This document shows, in pieces, positions 46,457 through 55,492 of a DNA stretch of 64,000 bases. Location: assembly GCA_021821885.1 (NCBI GenBank), contig JAKARO010000003.1, forward strand, positions 62,001-126,000. Direction: 5' to 3'. The translations under genes were made by a program, and so were the position numbers. Position 1 is the stretch's first letter, and each line of letters starts with the position of its first letter. The notes below the pieces were generated by a model, which had not been told where the DNA came from, made no database searches, and saw only the letters and a list, made by a program, of their open reading frames with translations. This stretch comes from Pseudomonadota bacterium (GTDB lineage: Bacteria; Pseudomonadota; Gammaproteobacteria; Acidithiobacillales; Acidithiobacillaceae).

Positions 46457-47361
46457 AACAGGACCGGCGCCGGACGGATGCGTTCCGGCTGATTCCCTAT
46501 CCGGGGCGTTTCCAGTACCGGAGTGGCCCACGTTTTTACCGCAGGATTTGGCGCCTACCTATGCTGGCAGGCCACCTCCTGCTGGCATTTCCACTGGCCT
46601 GGTGGACTTATGCCCGCAGAAAAAAAATCGACGCAGGCAGCCTGCGCGCGTTCCGCTGGTGGAGCGACGTTGCCATGGCTATTCTGGGGATCCGGCTAAA
46701 GGTCGAAGGCACTCCACCAGAGGAAGCGGTCCTGGTGGCGGCCAACCATGTTTCCTATCTGGATATTCTGGCTTTGGCCAGCCTTGGACCAGGCCAGTTC
46801 ATTGCCAAGAAGGAAATGCAGTCCTGGCCATTTTTCGGTCTCCTCGCCGATTGGCTGGGTAGCCTGTTTATTGACCGGCAGGACGCGCGCGCCAGCCAGC
46901 GCATCCTGCGGCAGGCGGCGGATGTCCTGCGCGAGGGCCGGATTGTGGTGGTATTTCCGGAGGGCACGACCAGTGATGGCAACAGCGTCGGCGAGTTTTA
47001 CGCGGCCCCTTTTGAAGCGGCCGTGTCGTCGGGGGTGCCTGTCCTGCCGGTTGCACTGCGCTATGAAGACCTCCTGCATCCTGGGGAAGCCGACCGTACC
47101 TGCCCCTTTATTGGGGAAGATAGCCTGGCGGGACATCTCTGGCGTTTGATGGCGGCTGCTCCCCTGACCCTACGGGTCCATTTCCTCCCGCTACTGTCCC
47201 CGGAGGCCGGACGGCGGCAGCTGGCTTGTGATTCGCACCGCCTGGTTGAAGATGCCCTGCGAAAAATGGAGCAGGGCGCATCGGTTACCTATCTGAAGGA
47301 AAAACACCATCCCCTCCGGGATGCGTGGGTATCCTGGCGTCGGCGCCACCACGGGTCCTGA
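46453..47361 (+). CDS. olsA: PlsC-family acyltransferase, probably lyso-ornithine lipid O-acyltransferase
   Basis: The product of about 302 residues has a membrane-associated N-terminus (LLLAFPLAWWTYA) and the glycerophospholipid acyltransferase motifs: NHVSYLD (HX4D, about residues 98-104), GSLFIDRQDARAS (about 139-151) and VVFPEGTTSDG (about 167-177). PlsC-type enzymes acylate lyso-lipids from acyl-ACP. Translational coupling with the olsB-like gene (ATGA overlap) points to OlsA, which completes ornithine lipid, rather than the general 1-acylglycerol-3-phosphate enzyme, but this is inference. ATG 46453 is chosen over the longer open frame. Confidence 0.8.
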   Translation: MKQDRRRTDAFRLIPYPGRFQYRSGPRFYRRIWRLPMLAGHLLLAFPLAWWTYARRKKIDAGSLRAFRWWSDVAMAILGIRLKVEGTPPEEAVLVAANHVSYLDILALASLGPGQFIAKKEMQSWPFFGLLADWLGSLFIDRQDARASQRILRQAADVLREGRIVVVFPEGTTSDGNSVGEFYAAPFEAAVSSGVPVLPVALRYEDLLHPGEADRTCPFIGEDSLAGHLWRLMAAAPLTLRVHFLPLLSPEAGRRQLACDSHRLVEDALRKMEQGASVTYLKEKHHPLRDAWVSWRRRHHGS

Positions 47362-47507
47362 TTATACTATTGCGGCGGCCTTCTGTGGCCAGACACGGCT
47401 GGTTTCAGGAGAGCAGTGATGGGCATTATAGAAACCCCGAACCATATGGCCAGGTGCCGATCAGCCCTTGGCCAAAGCCAGGAGGCTTGCGCAGCGCATC
47501 CGGTCAG

Positions 47508-48572
47508 TCATCCTGGCCAGGAATGAACGGTATCAACCAGAAGCGCAACATGTTCAATGGGCGTCTGGGGCGTAATTCCATGCCCGAGATTAAAAATGTG
47601 GCCTGCCCGGCTGCCATGGCTCTCCAGAATCCGGAGCGCCTCCTGTTCTATCTGTTCCGGGGCACCATAGAGTGCCATCGGATCCATGTTCCCCTGGAGA
47701 GCGACTCCGGATCCAACACGTGAACGGGCAGCACCGAGATCTATGGTCCAGTCAAGGCCAAGTACGTCTGCGCCACTGACGGCCATCTCTTCCAGCCAGT
47801 TTGCCCCACCCTTGGTAAACAGGATTATGGGAAGATCCCGGCTTTCGGGGCAGGATCGGAGATGGGCAATAACCTTCTTCATGGGCTCAAGGGAAAAGCG
47901 GAAATAGGCGGGCGTACTGAGGCTTCCTCCCCATGTATCGAACAGCATTAGTGCCTGTGCTCCGGCGGCAGCCTGGGCCTGCAGATACTGTGCAACCGAG
48001 TCCACCAGCAGGTTGATCATCCCCTGGAGAGTGCTGGCGTCAGAATAGAGCCATGCCTTGATGTGCTGGAAATCGCGGCTGCCCCGTCCCTCAACCATAT
48101 AGCAGGCAAGGGTCCATGGGCTACCGGAAAAGCCGATCAGCGGAACACGCCCATGGAGTTCGTGACGGATGAGGCGCACGGCATCCAGGACATAGCGGAG
48201 TTCGGTTTCTGGATCGGGAACTGCCAGCCGGGACAAATCCCGTGGGTGGCGGACCGGGCGGGCGAACACTGGTCCTTCTCCTTCCTGGAAACTCAGCCCG
48301 AGCCCCATGGCATGGGGAATGGTAAGAATGTCTGAAAAGAGGATTGCCGCGTCCAGGGGGAAGCGCGCAAGTGGCTGCAGTGTTACCTCGCAGGCGAGTT
48401 CGGGTGTGGTGCAGAGTGTGAGAAAATCTCCCGCTTTCTTCCGTGTTTCCTGGTACTCTGGAAGATAGCGTCCGGCCTGCCGCATCAGCCATATGGGAGT
48501 TGTGTCTACGGTCTGGCGGAGGCACGCACGAAGAAACCGGTCATTCTGTAGTCCAGATGGTGTATGTATCAA
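47508..48572 (-). CDS. hemE: Uroporphyrinogen decarboxylase
   Basis: HemE removes the four acetate carboxyls of uroporphyrinogen III in heme synthesis. The 354-residue product has PIWLMRQAGRYLPEYQ (about residues 26-41) with the substrate-binding arginines, the catalytic aspartate in FSDILTIPHAMG (about 79-90), and GFSGSPWTLACYMVEG (about 148-163). It starts 3 bp after the gltD stop on the - strand; this gltB-gltD-hemE order is common in proteobacteria. Confidence 0.96.
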   Translation of the reverse strand: MIHTPSGLQNDRFLRACLRQTVDTTPIWLMRQAGRYLPEYQETRKKAGDFLTLCTTPELACEVTLQPLARFPLDAAILFSDILTIPHAMGLGLSFQEGEGPVFARPVRHPRDLSRLAVPDPETELRYVLDAVRLIRHELHGRVPLIGFSGSPWTLACYMVEGRGSRDFQHIKAWLYSDASTLQGMINLLVDSVAQYLQAQAAAGAQALMLFDTWGGSLSTPAYFRFSLEPMKKVIAHLRSCPESRDLPIILFTKGGANWLEEMAVSGADVLGLDWTIDLGAARSRVGSGVALQGNMDPMALYGAPEQIEQEALRILESHGSRAGHIFNLGHGITPQTPIEHVALLVDTVHSWPG

Positions 48573-48575
48573 AGT

Positions 48576-50000
<1,425 letters not shown>

Positions 50001-53000
50001 TCAGCTGGCTTCTTCCAGAAGTACATCCAGTTTTGCGGCTTTGGGTACCACCAGCCAGATCTTTTGCACAAAACGCGCCCAGTCCAGGAGCAGGCCCCTG
50101 GCATATATGCTGCCTGTCAGTTGTACATGCCGTTCCACATGGCGGCGAAGCAGGGCTTCGTAGCCCCGCATGGACTCGGTATCAATACGGTGGCTATTGA
50201 CCAGTTCACCATTGACCCGGTTTGGAAACTGGTTTTCCCTGTCGTGGACAAATGCCAGGCCACCGGTCATGCCGGCGCCAAAATTGACTCCTACAGACCC
50301 AAGAACAATTACCTGCCCGCCCGTCATATACTCGCATGCGTGATCACCGGCACCCTCGATGACGGCTATGGCCCCGGAATTGCGGACAGCAAAACGTTCG
50401 CCCGCCCGGCCGGCGGCATAGAGCTGTCCTCCGGTAGCGCCGTAGAGGCAGGTATTGCCAATGATTGCAGACTCCTCGCTGGCATAGGGGACTCCGGTTG
50501 GCGGTGCAATAATAATGCTCCCGCCATTCATGGCCTTGCCAACGTAATCATTGGCATCGCCCCGGAGATTCAGGGTCATTCCCTGGACACAGAAAGCGCC
50601 AAGGGACTGGCCCGCTGTCCCTTGCAGGTCAATGTGGATACAGTCTTCTGCCAGGCCACCGTTTCCGTAGCGTCGGGCAATTTCGCCTGCCAGGCGCGCA
50701 CCGATAGAGCGCTGGGTATTGCGGACCGGATAGTGCAGGCGTGTGGAGATCTGGCGTTCCAGGGCGGGTGCAGCATCCTGCACCATGGATTCCGCGAGCT
50801 CGCCGCGGTCAAACGGCGGATTGCGGTCCTGGGTATGGATGTTGCTGTCCGCTTCGATGAGGTCCACGTTGGCCAGGAGTGGGCGGAGGTCCAGCGCCTC
50901 CTGTTTGGGCGTATGGCCTTTTCCGGTTTCCAGCCAGCTGCTGGCGCCTACCAGCTCATCAAAGCGGCGGATCCCTAGCTGTGCCATGATTTCCCGCACC
51001 TCTTGGGCTACGAACCGGAAATAGTGAATGACCATTTCCGGGAGACCTGTGAAATGCTGGCGCAGCTGGTCGTCCTGGGTTGCCACTCCGGTAGCGCAGT
51101 TGTTCAGATGGCAGATACGCAGATATTTGCAGCCGAGAACGATCATTGGTGCAGTCCCGAATCCGAAGCTTTCAGCCCCCAGGAGCGCTCCCTTGACGAC
51201 ATCCAGACCTGTTTTGAAGCCGCCGTCTGCCTGCAGGCGTACGCGGTGCCGGAGAAAATTGCGGCGCAGGGTTATCTGCGTTTCCGCAAGACCAAGTTCC
51301 CAGGGGGACCCGGCATATTTCACCGAGGTAAGGGGGCTTGCACCCGTCCCGCCATCATAGCCAGCAATGGTGATCCGGTCAGCGTAGGCTTTTGCTACTC
51401 CGGCTGCGATTGTACCCACTCCGGCTTCCGAGACCAGTTTTACCGAGACATAGGCAGCGGGATTGATCTGCTTGAGGTCGAAAATCAGCTGGGCCAGGTC
51501 TTCTATGGAATAGATGTCATGGTGCGGGGGCGGGCTGATCAGCGCCACGCCTTCCTTGGCGTAACGCAGGCGGGCAATAATCCCGGTGACCTTGTGTCCG
51601 GGCAGCTGTCCGCCTTCCCCGGGCTTGGCCCCCTGGGCGATCTTGATCTGCAGTTCCTCGGCATTGACGGCATATTCGGGTGTAACACCAAAGCGCCCCG
51701 AGGCGATCTGCTTGATCCGGCTTACCCGGGTGGTACGGTAGCGGGCCGGGTCTTCCCCTCCCTCACCTGAATTGGACCGTCCGCCAATAGTGTTCATGGC
51801 AATAGCCAGGGCTTCGTGTGCCTCGGGTGAAAGCGCGCCAAGGGACATGGCGGCTGTGTCGAAGCGCGGCGTAATGGCTTCTACAGGTTCCACCTCCCCG
51901 ATCGGGATGGCATTGCCTTCGCGAAGAACAAGCAGGTCACGAAGGTTGGTCACGGGCCGGCCGTTGACCAGATCCGCAAAAGCACGGTAGTCCTCATAGC
52001 GCCCGGAGCGGGTGGCAGTCTGGAGAGTGCGAACGACGTCGGGATGGTACGCATGGTATTCACCGCCATGCACAAACTTCAGCAGTCCACCCGCGGGCAA
52101 GGGCCTGTGCGGACGGAAAGCATCCTTCACCAGCTGCTTTATGTCGCTTTCCAGGTGGGTGAAAGAGGCACCAGCGATCCTGCTGACGGTCCCGTGGAAA
52201 CAGAGGTCTACTACATCCCGGTCAAGACCAAGAGCTTCGAAAAGCTGGCTGCTGCGGTAGGATGCGAGGGTCGAGATGCCCATTTTGGAGAGAATCTTGT
52301 ACAGCCCCTTGTCAATTCCTTTGCGGTAATTCGCCAGAGCCTTCGTCTCCGTTACCGGCTGGGAAAAGGCATGCCTTGTGGCAAGACTGCGGACAATGGC
52401 GTAGGCAAGGTAGGGATAGACAGCCGTTGCGCCATAACCGATCAGGGTTGCGAAATGATGGGGGTCCCGTGCGTGGGCCGTGGCTACCAGAAGATTGCAT
52501 TTCGTGCGGAGGCCCGCACTGATCAGGGCGTGATGGACCGCACCTACGGCCATGAGGGCGGGAATATACAGATGTCCTTTGCGTAGCCCACTGTCTGAAA
52601 GGACCAGAATGACGGCGCCTTCATTGACTGCCTGCAGGGCTTTTCCGCAGAGATCCCGTATGGCGGATTCCAGACCTGCCGGCTTGTCGGTATCGTAGGT
52701 GATGTCAAGTTCCCGGGAGAGGAAATGGGGCTCGGTCCGGCTGGTCAGGGCCAGGAACGCCGCATCGGACAGGACGGGGGAATGGACCTCTATGCGCCGC
52801 GCATACTCCGGTTTTTCGGCAAAGAGGTTGCTCTCGGCCCCAATCACCGTGTTGAGGGACATGACCAGCGATTCGCGGAGAGGGTCAACCGGCGGGTTGG
52901 TGACTTGCGCAAACTGCTGGCGAAAATAGTCGGCGATGTGGCGGGGCTGGCTGGACAGGACGGCGATAGGGGTATCGTCTCCCATGGATCCCACCGCTTC

Positions 53001-54428
53001 CTGGCCGCCTTCGGCAAGAACCCGAAGGATCTGGTCCTCTTCTTCGAAGGTTACCCCAAAGGCCTTTTCGTAGACGGAAAGATTTTCGATGCTGCGCGCC
53101 AAGACCGCACTGTCGTCGTCCACTTCCAGATGCTGCGCATGTTCGGACAGCCATTTGCCATAGGGATGGCTGCCCTGGATCTCCCGGTCGATGGCGGCAT
53201 TGTCCAGAAAGTTCCCTGCTTCGAGATCGACCGCCACGATTTGCCCGGGTCCTACCCGGCCCTGAACCAGAATATCCTGGTGGCTGTAGTCAAACACGCC
53301 TACCTCTGAGGCGATGTTGATCATACGGTCCCGGGTAATGACGTAGCGGGCTGGCCGCAATCCGTTGCGGTCCAGGGCGCAGACGGCGAGACGGCCTGTG
53401 TTCAGGACGAGGCCTGCCGGTCCATCCCATGGTTCCATGCGCATGGAATGGTATTCGTAAAATGCACGCAGCTCCGGGGCCATATTGGGGACATTGTGCC
53501 AGGCCGGGGGGACCAGAAGCCGAAGAGCCTTGAAAAAATCCATGCCTCCCTGGACAAGCAGTTCCAGCATGTTGTCCAGACTGTAGGAATCACTCCCGGA
53601 CCCTACGGCGGGCAGAACCTCCTCCATGGGCAGAAGATCCGACTCCAGAAGTGGCTCCCTCGCACGGGCCCAGTTCCTGTTCCCCTGGATGGTGTTTAGT
53701 TCACCATTGTGGGCAAGTATTCGAAAAGGCTGGCAGAGCCGCCATTCTGGCCAGGTGTTGGTGGAAAAGCGCTGGTGGTATGTGACCAAGGCCGAGCTAA
53801 ACCGGCCGTCGCGCAGGTCAGGGTAGAAATCGGGAAGATGTTCCGGCATGACCAGCCCCTTGTATCCGATCACCTGGCTGGAACAGGTAACCGCGAAAAA
53901 ATCTGGGTCGTCCCGGAACTGTTTTTCAATGATGCGGCGCAAGCGGTATAAAAGGCGTTCTCCGTCACCAGTCAGGCTATCTGGGGGGAGATTGATGAAT
54001 CCCTGCCAGACGGAGGGGAGGGTTTTTAGCGCTTCGGCCCCGCATGCGGATGGGTCTGTCCGGACCTCGCGCCAGCCACAGAGCTCAAGGCCAATCTTTC
54101 CCGCAGTCTCTTCGGCAGCCTCGCGGATCGCGCGTGCACGCCCTGCATCGCGTGGCAGGAAAAACTGGGCGATACCAAAATGTTCGGAGAGGGGGATCCG
54201 CAGATCGGCAGCAACTGCCTGGAAAAAACCTCTTGGCATCTGTACCAGCAGGCCGCAGCCGTCCCCACTTTTCCCGTCGGCTGCCACGGCGCCACGATGG
54301 GTGAGACGTGCCAGGGAAGAAATGGCGGTGGCTACCAGGTCATGGCTGGCCTGGTTGTCCATCTGGGCAATCAGCCCAAAACCGCAGGAATCTCTTTCGA
54401 AGTCTGGGGAGTAGAGGTTTTCCGTCAT
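50001..54428 (-). CDS. gltB: Glutamate synthase large subunit (GltB)
   Basis: GltB makes two glutamates from glutamine and 2-oxoglutarate. The precursor of about 1475 residues starts at ATG 54426-54428 (MTENLYSPDF...) and has a short propeptide before the catalytic cysteine in DSCGFGLIAQ, the N-terminal nucleophile after processing. Later features are THRGAVAADGKSGDGCGL, the FMN/2-oxoglutarate domain with GEGGEDPARYRT, and the [3Fe-4S] ligands CKYLRICHLNNCATGVATQ. The GXGXG-rich C-terminal beta helix follows. The open frame runs 117 bp further upstream without conserved sequence. With amt and ppc it supports ammonium assimilation. Confidence 0.96.
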   Translation of the reverse strand: MTENLYSPDFERDSCGFGLIAQMDNQASHDLVATAISSLARLTHRGAVAADGKSGDGCGLLVQMPRGFFQAVAADLRIPLSEHFGIAQFFLPRDAGRARAIREAAEETAGKIGLELCGWREVRTDPSACGAEALKTLPSVWQGFINLPPDSLTGDGERLLYRLRRIIEKQFRDDPDFFAVTCSSQVIGYKGLVMPEHLPDFYPDLRDGRFSSALVTYHQRFSTNTWPEWRLCQPFRILAHNGELNTIQGNRNWARAREPLLESDLLPMEEVLPAVGSGSDSYSLDNMLELLVQGGMDFFKALRLLVPPAWHNVPNMAPELRAFYEYHSMRMEPWDGPAGLVLNTGRLAVCALDRNGLRPARYVITRDRMINIASEVGVFDYSHQDILVQGRVGPGQIVAVDLEAGNFLDNAAIDREIQGSHPYGKWLSEHAQHLEVDDDSAVLARSIENLSVYEKAFGVTFEEEDQILRVLAEGGQEAVGSMGDDTPIAVLSSQPRHIADYFRQQFAQVTNPPVDPLRESLVMSLNTVIGAESNLFAEKPEYARRIEVHSPVLSDAAFLALTSRTEPHFLSRELDITYDTDKPAGLESAIRDLCGKALQAVNEGAVILVLSDSGLRKGHLYIPALMAVGAVHHALISAGLRTKCNLLVATAHARDPHHFATLIGYGATAVYPYLAYAIVRSLATRHAFSQPVTETKALANYRKGIDKGLYKILSKMGISTLASYRSSQLFEALGLDRDVVDLCFHGTVSRIAGASFTHLESDIKQLVKDAFRPHRPLPAGGLLKFVHGGEYHAYHPDVVRTLQTATRSGRYEDYRAFADLVNGRPVTNLRDLLVLREGNAIPIGEVEPVEAITPRFDTAAMSLGALSPEAHEALAIAMNTIGGRSNSGEGGEDPARYRTTRVSRIKQIASGRFGVTPEYAVNAEELQIKIAQGAKPGEGGQLPGHKVTGIIARLRYAKEGVALISPPPHHDIYSIEDLAQLIFDLKQINPAAYVSVKLVSEAGVGTIAAGVAKAYADRITIAGYDGGTGASPLTSVKYAGSPWELGLAETQITLRRNFLRHRVRLQADGGFKTGLDVVKGALLGAESFGFGTAPMIVLGCKYLRICHLNNCATGVATQDDQLRQHFTGLPEMVIHYFRFVAQEVREIMAQLGIRRFDELVGASSWLETGKGHTPKQEALDLRPLLANVDLIEADSNIHTQDRNPPFDRGELAESMVQDAAPALERQISTRLHYPVRNTQRSIGARLAGEIARRYGNGGLAEDCIHIDLQGTAGQSLGAFCVQGMTLNLRGDANDYVGKAMNGGSIIIAPPTGVPYASEESAIIGNTCLYGATGGQLYAAGRAGERFAVRNSGAIAVIEGAGDHACEYMTGGQVIVLGSVGVNFGAGMTGGLAFVHDRENQFPNRVNGELVNSHRIDTESMRGYEALLRRHVERHVQLTGSIYARGLLLDWARFVQKIWLVVPKAAKLDVLLEEAS

Positions 54429-54602
54429 TTCATCACCTGGCACGCACGAATCCCCGCGCCCCATGACGCAGGGCTGGACAGTATATCCTGCTGGTGGGTG
54501 GAGTCCAAGGTCCATGCAGGCCCAGACCAATACCGCTCCAGGCACGGCAGGGGTGGGAGAGAGGGCTGTCCCGGACCGGTTTTCCGGCGCGGGGTTTTGT
54601 CT

Positions 54603-54608
54603 TACACT
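54603..54608 (+). promoter_or_regulatory. Putative -10 box of the split tRNA-Ser gene
   Basis: TACACT lies 11 bases before the tRNA 5' end and is part of TACACTTGC, the same nine bases found before tRNA-Ser(GGA). The -35 candidate TTTTCC (54580-54585, 17-bp spacing) is weak. Confidence 0.4.
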
Positions 54609-54618
54609 TGCAGACCGT

Positions 54619-54924
54619 GGAGGCGTGGCAGAGTGGTTGATTGCACCGGTCTTGATCTATCGGGCCCGCACCGGGAAACCGGAGCGGTGGAAGGAATCAA
54701 ATTCGGCGAAGCCCCTGACCCAGTCGAGGTAACGCCGGGCCAAGCCGGAGAAGTCCGGAAGGTGTAGAGATCAGACGGTTCCCACCTAAGGCTGCCTGTT
54801 TGTAGCTAAGGTGAAGGCATGATCCAGACCCCAAATGCAGACGCAGTGGCGAAAGCCATGGAGGGTAAGGAAAACCGGCAGGGGTTCACGCCCCTCGTGA
54901 GTTCGAATCTCACCGCCTCCGCCA
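54619..54924 (+). tRNA. serT: tRNA-Ser (anticodon UGA), interrupted by an intron
   Basis: Exon 1 is 54619-54653 and exon 2 is 54870-54924. Joined, they give a complete class II serine tRNA. The acceptor arms are GGAGGCG (54619-54625) and CGCCTCC (54914-54920) with encoded CCA. The D stem is GCA/TGC and the anticodon stem CCGGT/ACCGG closes a loop CTTGAAA with anticodon UGA. A long variable arm and T arm GTGAG-TTCGAAT-CTCAC follow. It is needed to read UCA. The interruption lies after U34, between the first two bases of the anticodon. Confidence 0.95.
54654..54869 (+). ncRNA. Group I (IC3-like) self-splicing intron in tRNA-Ser(UGA)
   Basis: This 216-nt ORF-less insert carries the expected group I elements. 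The exon ends in U and the intron ends in G (54869). P1: exon CUU with guide GGG (54662-54664). P2: CCGC/GCGG then CCGG-GAAA-CCGG (54666-54687). P3: GGAATC (54693-54698) with GGTTCC (54777-54782). P4: CGGCG (54704-54708) with CGCCG (54733-54737). P5 and P6 are pairable. P7: GATCA (54769-54773) with TGATC (54820-54824). P8: CACCT...AGGTG. P9: TGGC-GAAA-GCCA (54847-54858). Segments such as CAAATTCGGCGAA and GAAGGTGTAGAGA recall the Azoarcus tRNA-Ile intron. Confidence 0.93.
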
Positions 54925-54932
54925 TTTTTGTG

Positions 54933-54966
54933 AGCAGAGCCCCAGGCATATTGGGGCTCTGCTTTT
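54933..54966 (+). terminator. Rho-independent terminator after tRNA-Ser(UGA)
   Basis: AGCAGAGCCCC (54933-54943) and GGGGCTCTGCT (54953-54963) form a perfect 11-bp stem with a 9-base loop, followed by TTT. It lies 9 bases after the encoded CCA and fits a terminator of the tRNA transcript. Confidence 0.85.
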
Positions 54967-55043
54967 GTGACTGGGTACCAGTGTGTGTCTGCCTGGGATA
55001 TTCCACCGGCAGCGACAGCCATAGAGAAAAAGGAGGACAGATC

Positions 55044-55379
55044 ATGAAAAAAATTCTGGTGGCGGTCACGGCTGCTACAGTCCTGGTTTCCGCTCCCGCC
55101 GCTTCCTATGCCTTTGGGGCTGTCAGCGGAGCAGTCGCGGGCGGAATTGCCGGGCACTACATGGGAGATCATCCCATTCTTGGCGCCATCGCCGGTGGGG
55201 TAGTCGGCCATGAAATTGCCAAGCATGAGGCCATGAAACGCAATTATTATGACCACAGCGACTATTATCGCCACCGCGACTATTATCGCCACCGCGACTA
55301 CCAGCACCGCGATTACCAGCGCCGCGACTACCAGCACCGCGACTATCCGGATTACAGGTACTACCACCGCGACCACTAG
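55044..55379 (+). CDS. Exported glycine-zipper protein with Arg-Asp-Tyr repeats
   Basis: I do not recognise a named family. The 111-residue product has a clear signal peptide (KKILVAVTAATVLVSAPAA, cleavage likely after SYA, about residue 23). A glycine-zipper segment follows (GAVSGAVAGGIAGHYMGDHP and GAIAGGVVGHEIAKHE, about 25-63). The C-terminal half is built of RDY-Y/Q-RH units rich in Tyr, His, Arg and Asp. Glycine zippers often insert in or lie against membranes, and the His/Asp repeats could bind metal or protons; both roles are guesses. AGGAGG at 55031-55036 is an excellent ribosome-binding site. Confidence 0.8.
   Translation: MKKILVAVTAATVLVSAPAASYAFGAVSGAVAGGIAGHYMGDHPILGAIAGGVVGHEIAKHEAMKRNYYDHSDYYRHRDYYRHRDYQHRDYQRRDYQHRDYPDYRYYHRDH
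55258..55338 (+). repeat. In-frame tandem repeats in the exported protein gene
   Basis: Two identical 18-bp units (55258-55275 and 55276-55293, GCGACTATTATCGCCACC) are followed by three near-identical 15-bp units (55294-55308, 55309-55323, 55324-55338, type GCGACTACCAGCACC). They encode RDYYRH twice and RDYQ[HR] three times. The lack of drift between the 18-bp units suggests recent slippage, so copy number may vary between strains. Confidence 0.9.
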
Positions 55380-55492
55380 GAATTATCGGTCCGCGTAACC
55401 AGGGCTATTCCGCCGCTGGATTCTGCTGAAAGGAGTTGCTGTGTGGGGAAAGTGGCGACTGGCCTTTCCCGGGCCAGATCCGGGTATCCAGC

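Noticed and set aside
54619-54924. Split tRNA-Ser as a disrupted pseudogene
   Set aside because: Both halves are intact to the base, CCA is encoded, a terminator follows, and the insert folds as a group I intron with correct splice-site bases.
54786-55376. 196-codon - strand frame with valine/isoleucine/alanine repeats
   Set aside because: It is the antisense of the RDY repeats and of the tRNA/intron region; the + strand gene has a signal peptide and a perfect ribosome-binding site.
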